Assembly (NCBI GenBank): GCA_044866695.1
Contig: JBIOUF010000155.1
Coordinates: 1-40,710, forward strand
Direction of reading: 5' to 3'
DNA length: 40,710 bases
Origin: JBIOUF01 sp044866695
Lineage (GTDB): Bacteria; Actinomycetota; Actinomycetes; Propionibacteriales; Nocardioidaceae
Shown: piece after piece, positions 1 through 7,066 of the stretch
How the letters are laid out: each line of letters opens with the position of its first letter
How positions within the stretch are numbered: the stretch's first letter is position 1
The notes under the pieces: model-generated
What the model was told of the DNA's origin: nothing
The model's input: the letters and a program-made list of their open reading frames with translations, nothing else
Database searches by the model: none
Made by a program: the position numbers and the translations under genes

Positions 1-389
1 GGGTCGTGACCTTGCCAACTGTCGAGCTCGGCGGCGACGCGCAGCGGGTGGCGGGTCCGGTAGGACTGTGTGGGGTTGCCGGGGAATCGCTTGTTGGTCA
101 CGTTCGGGTCGTCCTCGAACGGGCCCATGGGTTCCACGACGTAGATGTGTCCGCGCTCCCCGGTCCCGGCGAGCGCGGTGGCCAGCTCGGCTCCCCAAGC
201 GGCTGTCTCCACGAGCGCAGTGAAGTAGATGTTGTTGGACACTCGACGCTCCTGGAAGTTGGAGCCATAGCCGGGAACGAGCTCGGCACCGATCTCGAGC
301 TGGGATTTCGTACCGTGGTAGAACGGCCCCTCGACGTGGGAGCAGCTGTCATACGCGACTGGCGTGTGGGCGCTGGGGTCCACGACCAT
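1..389 (-). CDS. arr: Rifampin ADP-ribosyltransferase Arr, 3' end missing
   Basis: The reading frame opens at ATG 389 and stays open to the window edge, giving 129 residues of an Arr protein, which normally has about 140. Arr moves ADP-ribose from NAD+ to a hydroxyl of rifamycins and inactivates them in the cytoplasm. Visible family blocks are FYHGTK near residue 23, SNFQERRVSNNIY near 43, AAWGAELA near 62, IYVVEPMGPFEDDPNVT near 80 and KRFPGNPTQSYRT near 100. These match the mycobacterial Arr pattern very closely. The start is supported by AGGAGA seven bases upstream. The last dozen or so residues lie outside the window. No neighbouring drug-transport gene is seen. Resistance itself is inferred from the family and is not shown by the sequence. 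Confidence 0.93.
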   Translation of the reverse strand, partial: MVVDPSAHTPVAYDSCSHVEGPFYHGTKSQLEIGAELVPGYGSNFQERRVSNNIYFTALVETAAWGAELATALAGTGERGHIYVVEPMGPFEDDPNVTNKRFPGNPTQSYRTRHPLRVAAELDSWQGHD

Positions 390-944
390 GGGTGTCTCTC
401 CTGTTCACCACACCGCCGCCGGGCCGCGCCGCGCCGGCGAGCCACGCGTCGATGACCCCACCATGGTGCCGCCCCGCGCGCGGCGGGCCGCGCAATGACC
501 CGCATGGTGGACGCGGGACTGGAGCGCTGTGCACACTGCCACGACTGCGCAGGCGCGAGAGCGACGCGGTTGCCACCCACCATCTGTGCGAACGGGGGAT
601 CGTTGCGGCCGCTGTGGCACCACCCTGCGTGTCGGGGCGACGACTCGCGGGCGAGCTCTTCGCCAGTGGTCACCGAGTGCTGTCGACGGTGTTGTTGTGT
701 CCGTGTCCGAGGACCGATGTCCACCCACCATGGGCCTCACGGCTCAGGAGGACGAGATGCCCCTTGACACGCGAGGTCGAAGAAGTGCCGCTGCGGGTGC
801 CTGGGTTCGCCGGGCTCACCGAAGACTGACGGACGGTTGCAGGTCAGATCGAGAGCGTCGCCGCTGGAGCTGCTCGCCGAGACGTGGCGACGCTCGACTT
901 GACGCGGACGCCAGCAGACTGGGCCGGCTGTCAGCTCCCCCGCT
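390..944. other. Gene-poor stretch between arr and vapC
   Basis: No convincing gene is visible in these 555 bases. Open frames exist on both strands but their translations are arginine-, proline- and cysteine-rich and overlap each other, as expected for shadows in GC-rich DNA. An ATG at 757 follows AGGAGGACGAG, a good ribosome site, but its frame reads MPLDTRGRRS and runs into the antisense of vapC. A neighbouring frame ending at 829 (EVEEVPLRVPGFAGLTED) has more normal codon use. The two together could be the frameshifted end of a lost gene. The arr promoter should lie close to 400-450 but no clear boxes were found. Confidence 0.4.
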
Positions 945-1376
945 TCACTCGGCTGCTGGGTTGACGAGCTCGAGGCCGGGATATCGCTTCGCAGTCTTGG
1001 TGTCGAGGGTGGCGAAGGAGTGCCCTCCGGCCAGCGCGACCGCGGCGAGGTAGTCATCGGTCCAGAGCTTGTGGCTGCGATCGGCTCCCGCGGCGAGCGT
1101 CGAGAACCAGTCATCGACCGCCTCGCCCTCCTCCACCCATCCGAACCGTGCGTCGGCGAGCACAGCGGCAACGAAGTCCCACGCCTCAGCGCGGGTGAGC
1201 GCATCCTCGCCGAGGACGGCCGGGTTGGTCAGGTGGCGCAACCAGCTCAAGTGGACGACTCGGCATAGTCCAAGCGAGTCGTTCTCGGCTCCGTCGAGCC
1301 ATGACCGCGTCGGAGGAAAGAAGACGTGCGCTGGCCAGAAGCCGGCCAGGCAGGTGCTCACGTCGAGCAGGATCAC
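945..1376 (-). CDS. vapC: VapC-family PIN-domain ribonuclease toxin
   Basis: This 143-residue protein has the layout of a PIN domain. It opens with MILLD, whose aspartate (D5) is the first metal ligand, has the family WPAHV segment near residue 14, an acidic GEDALTRAEAW block in the middle, and the closing TDDYLAAVALAGGHSFATLD block with the further acidic residues. VapC toxins are Mg2+-dependent ribonucleases, many of which cut tRNA or rRNA. The usual Asn after MILLDV is a Ser here, a small departure. Its start overlaps the stop of the upstream antitoxin by four bases (ATGA), so the two are translationally coupled. The RNA target cannot be predicted. Confidence in the family is high. Confidence 0.88.
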   Translation of the reverse strand: MILLDVSTCLAGFWPAHVFFPPTRSWLDGAENDSLGLCRVVHLSWLRHLTNPAVLGEDALTRAEAWDFVAAVLADARFGWVEEGEAVDDWFSTLAAGADRSHKLWTDDYLAAVALAGGHSFATLDTKTAKRYPGLELVNPAAE

Positions 1377-1615
1377 CGCAGACGTTCGACGTCGTCCTCG
1401 ATGAGCGCCCGCTCGAGCTCCTCCGGACTGAGCTGGACGGACCTTCGACGCGTGGACGGGATCAGCGGAAGCTCGCCCCGCGGCCTCCTCCTCGAGCCGC
1501 CGAGCTCGCGGGTGAGAGCACGCGTGAAGAGCTCCTTGAGAGTCTCGTCGCCCTCGGCTGCCCGAACCCGCGCCGCCCGGACGAGCTCATCGGGGAGGTC
1601 GATCGTCGTTCGCAT
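1373..1615 (-). CDS. vapB: VapB-type ribbon-helix-helix antitoxin
   Basis: An 80-residue protein. Residues 1-45 read MRTTIDLPDELVRAARVRAA followed by a helix ending in LTRELGG, the ribbon-helix-helix DNA-binding pattern of MetJ/Arc-type antitoxins. The basic linker (SRRRPRG) and C-terminal part (PLIPSTRRR, then an acidic helix SPEELERALIEDDVERLR) should occupy the toxin. VapB proteins neutralise VapC and repress their own promoter. The gene precedes vapC with a four-base overlap. No Shine-Dalgarno sequence precedes ATG 1615; a -10-like TAGTGT lies six bases upstream, which would give a leaderless mRNA. Confidence 0.87.
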   Translation of the reverse strand: MRTTIDLPDELVRAARVRAAEGDETLKELFTRALTRELGGSRRRPRGELPLIPSTRRRSVQLSPEELERALIEDDVERLR

Positions 1616-1627
1616 AAACGCACACTA
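1616..1627 (-). promoter_or_regulatory. Possible -10 box for a leaderless vapBC mRNA
   Basis: On the minus strand TAGTGT (1627 to 1622) fits the actinobacterial TANNNT -10 pattern and ends six bases before the vapB ATG. With no ribosome site in the gap, transcription probably starts at or next to the A of the start codon. Inference from spacing only. Confidence 0.4.
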
Positions 1628-1656
1628 GCATCACGCTTCGGCGAAGCTACCTCAGA

Positions 1657-2016
1657 TCAGACGAGGGCCAGTGGAACCTCGAGCGCGGCGTTCGCCGAGT
1701 CGGGCCCGATCGGTTGGGCGTGCATGCTGACCAGGTCGCCGGGGCTGAACAAGCCACTTCCGTCCAGATCCACGTGCACCTCGAGGTTGAGCGCCTTCTT
1801 GCCCTGTCCGACCTGGTTCAGCGCGGCATCGGGCACGTCGAGGGAGAACTCGGGCGCGGCTCCCCGAGGGTCGACGCGCACGAACAGGCTGGTCTGCGCG
1901 ACCGGCTCTGCTGCCGAGGCGTCCGAGTGCGTGACGTCGCGGACCGTCAGCGTGCACTGTGCGTCGACGCTGGGGGACTCAGGAGGGATCCGCAGAGTTC
2001 CACGTACGGTCGTCAT
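1657..2016 (-). CDS. YscW/YbaY-like beta-domain protein
   Basis: A 119-residue protein starting at ATG 2016, which overlaps the protease stop by four bases (ATGA). It has no signal peptide or membrane segment. The pattern GTLRIPP, then TLTVRDVTHSDASA near residue 23, then FSLDVPDAAL near 59, resembles the YscW/YbaY fold (small beta-sandwich proteins with an extracted VxLxDVS motif). The second half (KALNLEVHVDLDGSGLFSPGDLVS) looks like a beta-strand pair with a DxDGSG loop that could bind calcium. YbaY relatives are usually lipoproteins; this one has no lipobox. As the last gene of the kinase-protease operon it may be an inhibitor, chaperone or partner of the protease, which is inference. The domain call is moderate. 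Confidence 0.6.
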   Translation of the reverse strand: MTTVRGTLRIPPESPSVDAQCTLTVRDVTHSDASAAEPVAQTSLFVRVDPRGAAPEFSLDVPDAALNQVGQGKKALNLEVHVDLDGSGLFSPGDLVSMHAQPIGPDSANAALEVPLALV

Positions 2017-2603
2017 CTCGAAGTCCCTTCCATGACGTCGGCGTAGAGCCGGTTGACGCGTTCGATGTCCCCGGCGGACAGCCCACGGCGTTGGCCGATG
2101 AGCGCGTCCGGGTCGACCTCGCAAGGGTCGGGGACGATCGTCCGGCCGCCGTTCCGCGAGTAGGCCATCTGCGAGTAGTGCATGATCGACCGCCAGTCGT
2201 ACTCGTCCACCGGGACGTCCTCGTCCAGCCGGGCCTGGAAGTTCGACAGCAGCTCCGGGTAGATGTTCTCGACGGCGATCGACACGTACCTGTCGCGGTC
2301 GGGACGGTTGTGCTCATGCATCAGGCCGACGGTGTGGCCGATCTCGTGGAGCACCTCTCCGACCCGGCAGTGCCTGGTAACAGCGATCTGCTGCTCACCG
2401 CCGATGAAGCCCCTCGGTGACGAGCAGTCATCGCCCGTGACGAAGCTCACGTAGTCCTGCTCGTCCCCGCGAAGCACCAGCCGAGCGGCCATCGACAAGC
2501 CGTTCCATTGTCGGATCGCCTCCTCGACCACCTTGGAGCTCGAGAGCCCCTCCTCGATGACGTAGGGCACCCGGCCATGCGGCCAGAGGCTGATCTTGCT
2601 CAC
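2013..2603 (-). CDS. Astacin-like (M12A) zinc metalloprotease, no signal peptide
   Basis: A 196-residue protein with the full astacin signature HEIGHTVGLMHEHNRPDRD near residue 86: three zinc histidines, the catalytic glutamate and the trailing glutamate. A Met-turn (SIMHYSQMAYS) follows near residue 140, its tyrosine being the usual fifth ligand. It starts directly with a mature-like domain (MSKISLWPHGRVPYVI, compare the RWPxxxIPY start of mature astacins), with no signal sequence and no propeptide carrying the inhibitory Asp. The protein therefore appears cytoplasmic or exported by a non-classical route. Start codon GTG 2603 overlaps the kinase stop (GTGA) and its own stop overlaps the next gene (ATGA). 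Substrate unknown. Confidence 0.88.
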   Translation of the reverse strand: MSKISLWPHGRVPYVIEEGLSSSKVVEEAIRQWNGLSMAARLVLRGDEQDYVSFVTGDDCSSPRGFIGGEQQIAVTRHCRVGEVLHEIGHTVGLMHEHNRPDRDRYVSIAVENIYPELLSNFQARLDEDVPVDEYDWRSIMHYSQMAYSRNGGRTIVPDPCEVDPDALIGQRRGLSAGDIERVNRLYADVMEGTSR

Positions 2604-4648
2604 TGCATTCCCCTTCCGTAGGTGTGTGGGTCCGAGGAGGCGACCACGGGGACCGGTTGTGAAGCGACCTCGGAGCCGCGGGCAGTGCCCAGCGGCAGCT
2701 CGAGCCTGACCGTGGTGCCGCCGCCTGGCGCCAGCCCGATGGTGCAGGTGCCGCCGAGCTCGGCGGCACGCTCTCTCATCGAACCGAGGCCCACGCCGGG
2801 ACGGACGTCAGCCGGAAGACCCGAGCCGTCGTCGGTGACCTCGATGTAGAGCCGTCGGTCTCTCCGCACCGTCACGGTGCACGTCCGTGCGCCCGAGTGC
2901 CGCCAGACGTTGGTCAGCGCCTCCGCGACGATGCGGAACGCGGCCACCTCCACGGCAGCGGAGAGTCCCGAGAGATCGCCGTCGACGTGACATTCGATCG
3001 TCAGCGGGTCACGGTCGAACCGCGCGCACTCAGCCAGGATCGCCGCCTCGAGCCCCCGGTCGAGCGCAGGCGGACGGAGCTCGTCGACCAGCTGACGCAC
3101 TTCGGCACTGCACGACTCCAGGTCCGTGATCAGGTCGGTCAGGATGTGGTCGACCCGGCCACCCCGAGGCGCCTCGCGAAGAGCCGCCCGAGCCTGCATC
3201 GTCATCCCCGCGAAGGCGGGACCCAGGCCGTCATGCAGGTCACGCCTCAGCCTGCGGCGTTCCTCCTCACGGCCGGCGACGAGCCGCTCCCGTGAGATCT
3301 GAAGGTCCCGGTTGAGCTGCGTCGCCTCCGCCGCCAGGCCCGCCTGTACCGCGACGTCCTGGAGCAGCTCGCACTCCTTCCTCGAGAACCTGCCGCCCTC
3401 GGAGCGCCGGCCGACGATCATCTCGCCGACCGGCTCGCCGTGAGCCACCATCTCGAAGGACTCGGTCACGTTCACCGGTCTGCCGTGTTGGGCCGCCGTC
3501 ACCAGGCCGCCTCGCTCCCGCAGGTCGATCGCCACGTACGGGACATGCAGGGAGCTCGCGATCGTCTCGGTCACCAGCGGCATCACGGTGCCCGGGTCGA
3601 CGGTGCGGCGCAACACCTCACCGAGCCTGGCGATCACGCGGTAGGGGTCGTCCCGGTCGCCGTAGATGAGATGGTCGACCGAGAGCTGGACCTTGCGGTG
3701 GAGGGGCTCGAAGGTCGCGGCCACGAGTCCGGTGGCCACGAACGCGGCCTGGTCCTCGGCCAACGAGAACAACACGTCGCTCAGGATCGTGACGATCGTC
3801 GCCACGATGAGGACCACCAGAGCGGTGAGGAGGAGCCAGACGATCGTACGGTTGACGATCAGGTCGACGTCGTACAGCCGGTAACGCAGGATCGCCACCG
3901 ACATCCCCAGCGGCACGCTCGTGGAGATGAGCGCCCAGCCGCCAGGAAGGCCGTAAGCGTCGAGGGCGATGCCGAGAAGCACGAGGATCGCTGCCGGGAC
4001 CATGCACGCGAGCTGTCGACGGACGGTGAGCGGCGCTCGCCGCCATCGCGCCGCAAGAGAGAGTACGGCGGCAAGGAACCCCGCGATGGTCACCAGGACG
4101 ACCACACGTGCGGCGACCACCACCCGGTCCGCCCATGCCGCCCTGGGGGACCCGTAGTCGGTCAGGAAACGGGGTTGGTCGACCGCCACTGCAGCCATCA
4201 GGAGGGCCGCGGTCAGAGTCCCCAGGCCGATCACCACGGCCACGACCCTCCAGCGGCCGGAGGGCAGCCTGCCGGTCGGGAACAGCAACAAGGACATGAA
4301 GACCAGGCCCAGGCTCGGCCACCAGGTCCACTGGGCCAGCCAGGCGGCAGGGGTGAGCTCGGTCCAGCTGAGCGCCAGCAGGTTGACCGCTGCGGTCAAC
4401 CCGGCACCCAGCATCGTCCGCGCGACCCAGTGGCCCGGGACGTTGTAGAGCACCAGTGCGCCGAGGACCGTGAACGGTACGGCGATTCCCGCCGTGAGCC
4501 CGACCAGGTCCACGTCGTCGACCCCCGCACCTGCCAGCTGGCCGACCGCCGCGACGCCGAGCGCGGCCACCACCGCCAGGCCGCCGACGACCCTCTTCGG
4601 CGAGAGCCACCCGACCGGGCGATGCTTCGGCCCCGGAAACTGCGACAT
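2600..4648 (-). CDS. Membrane sensor histidine kinase, NarL/DesK-type (HisKA_3)
   Basis: A kinase of about 682 residues. Eight or nine hydrophobic segments occupy roughly the first 300 residues. A GDRDDPY motif then leads into a GAF-like domain (about 330-440), followed by the dimerisation/phosphoacceptor helix EEERRRLRRDLHDGLG with histidine 472, and a HATPase domain with NVWRHSG (N box) and DDGSGLP (G1 box) ending in GLGSMRERAAELGG. The start used is ATG 4648, which forms TGATG with the upstream stop; ATG 4675 would add nine residues and overlap more. Its likely partner is the response regulator at 5303-5947. It resembles the kinase at 10061-12436 throughout its second half, so the two are paralogues. 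Signal unknown. Confidence 0.9.
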   Translation of the reverse strand: MSQFPGPKHRPVGWLSPKRVVGGLAVVAALGVAAVGQLAGAGVDDVDLVGLTAGIAVPFTVLGALVLYNVPGHWVARTMLGAGLTAAVNLLALSWTELTPAAWLAQWTWWPSLGLVFMSLLLFPTGRLPSGRWRVVAVVIGLGTLTAALLMAAVAVDQPRFLTDYGSPRAAWADRVVVAARVVVLVTIAGFLAAVLSLAARWRRAPLTVRRQLACMVPAAILVLLGIALDAYGLPGGWALISTSVPLGMSVAILRYRLYDVDLIVNRTIVWLLLTALVVLIVATIVTILSDVLFSLAEDQAAFVATGLVAATFEPLHRKVQLSVDHLIYGDRDDPYRVIARLGEVLRRTVDPGTVMPLVTETIASSLHVPYVAIDLRERGGLVTAAQHGRPVNVTESFEMVAHGEPVGEMIVGRRSEGGRFSRKECELLQDVAVQAGLAAEATQLNRDLQISRERLVAGREEERRRLRRDLHDGLGPAFAGMTMQARAALREAPRGGRVDHILTDLITDLESCSAEVRQLVDELRPPALDRGLEAAILAECARFDRDPLTIECHVDGDLSGLSAAVEVAAFRIVAEALTNVWRHSGARTCTVTVRRDRRLYIEVTDDGSGLPADVRPGVGLGSMRERAAELGGTCTIGLAPGGGTTVRLELPLGTARGSEVASQPVPVVASSDPHTYGRGMQ

Positions 4649-5148
4649 CAGTGGTGGAGGAGTCTGTGCAGCCATCCCCCGGGGTCGTTCTCCCGACCCC
4701 GCGTACCGGCACGCGGGCCCGGCGCCGCAGCGAAGGCTTCGAGCGCCGACGAAATGGTGTCGAGCCGGCCCGAGGACTCCTCCAGGAGCTCGATCGCCTC
4801 ATCAGGCGTGAGCCCGTACAGGGCGACGACGTCCGGCCGGCGCCTGAACATCTCCTTCTTGTTCTCCACGACGCGCCGTAGCCGGCGAAGGAGCTGCGTG
4901 TCGTCACCCCTCTGCGTTGTCGGGAGCAGCCGGGTCAGCCGCCAATGGCGGTCGTAGACGCCGACGAGCCGGCGTCCCTCGCCGTCGAAGAACTCGAGAG
5001 GGAATCGGCTTTCTCCGACACCTCCGCCGATGTCGTCCTCGGCGAGCATGGCCTGCTCGCTCGGGTAGACGTGGGCGAAGTTGTCCTGGCTTCCGATGGC
5101 GACGATGCATCGCGATGTCGCATTCTCGACAGCGGCGGACTCGGTCAT
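4648..5148 (-). CDS. Unknown protein, first gene of the kinase-protease operon
   Basis: A 166-residue protein I do not recognise. ATG 5148 is chosen because GAGAGGAA lies just upstream; an upstream ATG at 5175 has no such site. The protein is soluble: no signal peptide or membrane segment. The first part (ATSRCIVAIGSQDNFAHVYPSEQ) looks like short beta strands, the middle has FPLEFFDGEGRRLVGVYDRHW, the next part (LLRRLRRVVENKKEMFRRRP) is a basic helix, and a TPDEAIELLEESSGRLD helix follows before a disordered proline/glycine tail. Its stop overlaps the kinase start (TGATG), so the two are made together. It may be an accessory or regulatory subunit of the kinase; this is only guilt by association. 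Confidence 0.7.
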   Translation of the reverse strand: MTESAAVENATSRCIVAIGSQDNFAHVYPSEQAMLAEDDIGGGVGESRFPLEFFDGEGRRLVGVYDRHWRLTRLLPTTQRGDDTQLLRRLRRVVENKKEMFRRRPDVVALYGLTPDEAIELLEESSGRLDTISSALEAFAAAPGPRAGTRGRENDPGGWLHRLLHH

Positions 5149-5205
5149 GCCGGTTCCTCTCTGCTCGGTCAGCATTGTGGTGAGAACCCACTGTGAGGGC
5201 GGAAG

Positions 5206-5225
5206 TGTCCCGTGGTCACGGGACA
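5206..5225. promoter_or_regulatory. Palindromic operator candidate, site 1
   Basis: TGTCCCGTGGTCACGGGACA has perfect 9-base arms around a 2-base centre. It lies 58-77 bases upstream of ATG 5148, in the only gap between the response-regulator gene and the kinase operon. A further half site (ATGTCCC) follows at 5227. Related sequences occur at 6853, 6982 and 10006. The GTCCC/GGGAC arms resemble boxes bound by some actinobacterial NarL-family regulators; binding here is inference. Confidence 0.6.
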
Positions 5226-5302
5226 GATGTCCCTATGTCGGTTCGCTACCGAGCAGCTCGCAGGAGAGCTGACCGTGCAGCCACCGAGCACTCGAGGCAA
5301 TG

Positions 5303-5947
5303 TCACCTCATCAGCCCGAGACGCTGCGCCAGCAGGGCTGCCTGCACCCGGTCGGCCACGCCGAGCTTGCCGAAGATCGCAGTGAGCTGGTTCCGGACGG
5401 TCTTCTCGGTGACCCCGAGGTCGTGAGCGATACGCGCGGTGGTCGCTGAGGCGGCGAGGAGGCTCAGGACCTCCAGCTCACGATCGGTCAGCCGGTCCAG
5501 GGGCGGAGGACGTCTGGCGCCGCTGCCCTGGCTCGAGGTCAACGCCGGCTCGACGTTCGGGCCCAGCACGACGCTTCCTCCGGCGACCGCACGCAGCGAG
5601 GCCGCGAGGTCCGAGGCGTCCAGGTCCTTGAGGAGGAACCCGTGCGCCCCTGCCTCCAGCGCCTGCGCCACCAGGTCGTGGTCGCCGTCCATGGTGAGGA
5701 TCAGCACGGTGGCCTCCGGACGTACCCGGAGGAGGCGACGGGTGGCCTCGATCCCGTTGCCGTCCGGGAGCCGGACATCCATCACCACGAGATCGGGCTT
5801 GGACGCGACCGCTTCCTTCACCGCCGCCGCAACGGTCGTGGCCTCGACGACCTCCCCGACCCACTGCTCCCCCTCGAGGGTGGCGCGAAGACCCCGCAGC
5901 AGGATCGGGTGGTCATCGACGATCAACACTCGCTGCGGGGATTTCAC
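5303..5947 (-). CDS. NarL/LuxR-family response regulator
   Basis: A 214-residue two-domain regulator. The receiver domain (1-125) has VDDHP at 10-14, phosphoacceptor D57 in VVMDVRLPDG, the LTMD switch region and the KD pair in FLLKDLD. The C-terminal LuxR-type helix-turn-helix begins LTDRELEVLSLLA near residue 150 and contains TARIAHDLGVTEKTVRNQLTAIFGKLGVADR. The start is GTG 5947. It lies just upstream of, and in the same direction as, the operon containing the histidine kinase at 2600, and is its likely partner. The palindrome at 5206 between the two is a candidate target. Confidence 0.93.
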   Translation of the reverse strand: MKSPQRVLIVDDHPILLRGLRATLEGEQWVGEVVEATTVAAAVKEAVASKPDLVVMDVRLPDGNGIEATRRLLRVRPEATVLILTMDGDHDLVAQALEAGAHGFLLKDLDASDLAASLRAVAGGSVVLGPNVEPALTSSQGSGARRPPPLDRLTDRELEVLSLLAASATTARIAHDLGVTEKTVRNQLTAIFGKLGVADRVQAALLAQRLGLMR

Positions 5948-6134
5948 CTCGCCGTCGACCTCCCGTCAGTCGCTCGAATGCCAAGTCTCGAGCTCACCGA
6001 AAACACCTCCGACTCGCAGCCGGACGCCGGAAACGCAGCAGCAACTCATATGGTGCCGGGTCGGCGGACCCACCGCCACCGAATACGCATTGCCTGCTTG
6101 GAGCGAGGCTGTCGCACCATTGCGGACGATTCGC

Positions 6135-6776
6135 TCACGCGACGAGCGACGTCATCTCACGACGCAGTCGCCTGACGGCGCGCCCTCTGGTCGGGCCGAT
6201 GCTCCCGACCGGCATCGACAGGGAAACCGCGACCTCCTGGTAGCCCTGGCCTCGATCGAGCTCGGCGAGCGCGTTCACCAGGAGGCGCTGCCTCTCCGGA
6301 AGCGCTCCGACGGCCACCCGGAGCAGTTCTAGCTCCTCGCGTTCCACCACAGCGTCCTCTGGGTCCTCGGCCGTGGCGGACCACGCAAAGGCGTCCGCGG
6401 CCAGCACCGTCAAGGCGTCGCCGACGACCGGAACGCACCGCTGACGACTGCGGATCACCGCGAGCGACTCCCGCCGGCACGTCGTGACCAGCCATCCGGG
6501 CAAGGCCCGTGGCTCGCGCAGCCGACCGATGTGCTCGAAGCACTTCGCCCAGGTCATCGCTACGACGTCATCCACGTCCGCAGCTCCCAGGTCGTACCGG
6601 CGGGCAACTGCCCGCAGGACCGGACTGAGTCGGTCATGCAGCTCCCGCCACGCCTCGTCATCGTGGGAACGAGCCTTCTCGACAAGGCTCCCCACGAAGC
6701 TCGGCTCGGCGGCGCCGGGCGCTCCTCCGCTGCACTCCGCGCCCTCGTCATCCGGCTTTCCGTTCTGGACCCCCAT
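6135..6776 (-). CDS. ECF-type RNA polymerase sigma factor
   Basis: A 213-residue protein with both sigma-70 regions of ECF factors. Region 2 spans about 35-110 (LSPVLRAVARRYDLGAADVD, VAMTWAKCFEHIGRLREP, LPGWLVTTCRRESLAVIRSRQR). Region 4 spans about 155-210 (LPERQRLLVNALAELDRGQG, YQEVAVSLSMPVGSIGPTRGRAVRRLRREM). The N-terminal 25 residues are flexible and acidic. GAGAGG sits about eight bases before ATG 6776. No anti-sigma factor follows. The response-regulator gene lies downstream on the same strand after a 187-base gap, so the sigma factor may feed the same system. The leader contains a strong 10-bp hairpin and a copy of the shared palindrome. Confidence 0.88.
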   Translation of the reverse strand: MGVQNGKPDDEGAECSGGAPGAAEPSFVGSLVEKARSHDDEAWRELHDRLSPVLRAVARRYDLGAADVDDVVAMTWAKCFEHIGRLREPRALPGWLVTTCRRESLAVIRSRQRCVPVVGDALTVLAADAFAWSATAEDPEDAVVEREELELLRVAVGALPERQRLLVNALAELDRGQGYQEVAVSLSMPVGSIGPTRGRAVRRLRREMTSLVA

Positions 6777-6798
6777 GGTGACGCCTCTCTGTTCCGGA

Positions 6799-6824
6799 CA
6801 GTGCTGGCGCTCCGGCCAGCACTG
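6799..6824. promoter_or_regulatory. 10-bp inverted repeat in the sigma-factor leader
   Basis: CAGTGCTGGC (6799-6808) and GCCAGCACTG (6815-6824) are perfect arms around a 6-base loop. The element sits 23-48 bases upstream of the sigma-factor ATG at 6776. It could be an mRNA hairpin in the leader or an operator for a dimeric repressor. It is unrelated to the GTCCC/GGGAC palindrome nearby. Confidence 0.5.
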
Positions 6825-6852
6825 GTCTGGAGGTCAACCCTCCGTTCTGTGG

Positions 6853-6872
6853 TGTCCTGCGGTCACGGGACG
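6853..6872. promoter_or_regulatory. Palindromic operator candidate, site 2
   Basis: TGTCCTGCGGTCACGGGACG matches site 1 (5206) at 17 of 20 positions. It lies in the divergent gap between the ECF sigma gene (77 bases upstream of its ATG) and the membrane-protein gene, so it could act on either. Confidence 0.5.
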
Positions 6873-6981
6873 ATCAGGAACTCCGCCGGGAAATGGTGGT
6901 CTCGGACTCGGGCGCTCCAACCGCGCCTTCTCCTCGCCCCGTGAGTCGCACCCACCGCCGTCGTTCGCAGGCATCTCGCGG

Positions 6982-6999
6982 TGTCCTGCGTGGTCACTG
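6982..6999. promoter_or_regulatory. Operator-like sequence, site 3
   Basis: TGTCCTGCGTGGTCACTG shares its first nine bases and the GTCAC core with site 2, and CGTGGTCAC with site 1, but has a two-base insertion and lacks a full right arm. It is 68-85 bases upstream of ATG 7067. A degenerate copy or half site is the most that can be claimed. Confidence 0.35.
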
Positions 7000-7066
7000 T
7001 TGTTCCCGGCCGGGCCGGGACTCCGGCATCATGTCGGCGGGGCAGGAAGGGTTGCATGGTGGCGGC

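Noticed and set aside
757..1053. Plus-strand gene starting at ATG 757 with a good ribosome site
   Set aside because: The translation is arginine/serine-rich and overlaps vapC on the other strand; codon use is poor.
3440..4957. Long plus-strand open frame of 505 codons
   Set aside because: Antisense to the histidine kinase, whose motifs are unmistakable; composition is that of a shadow.
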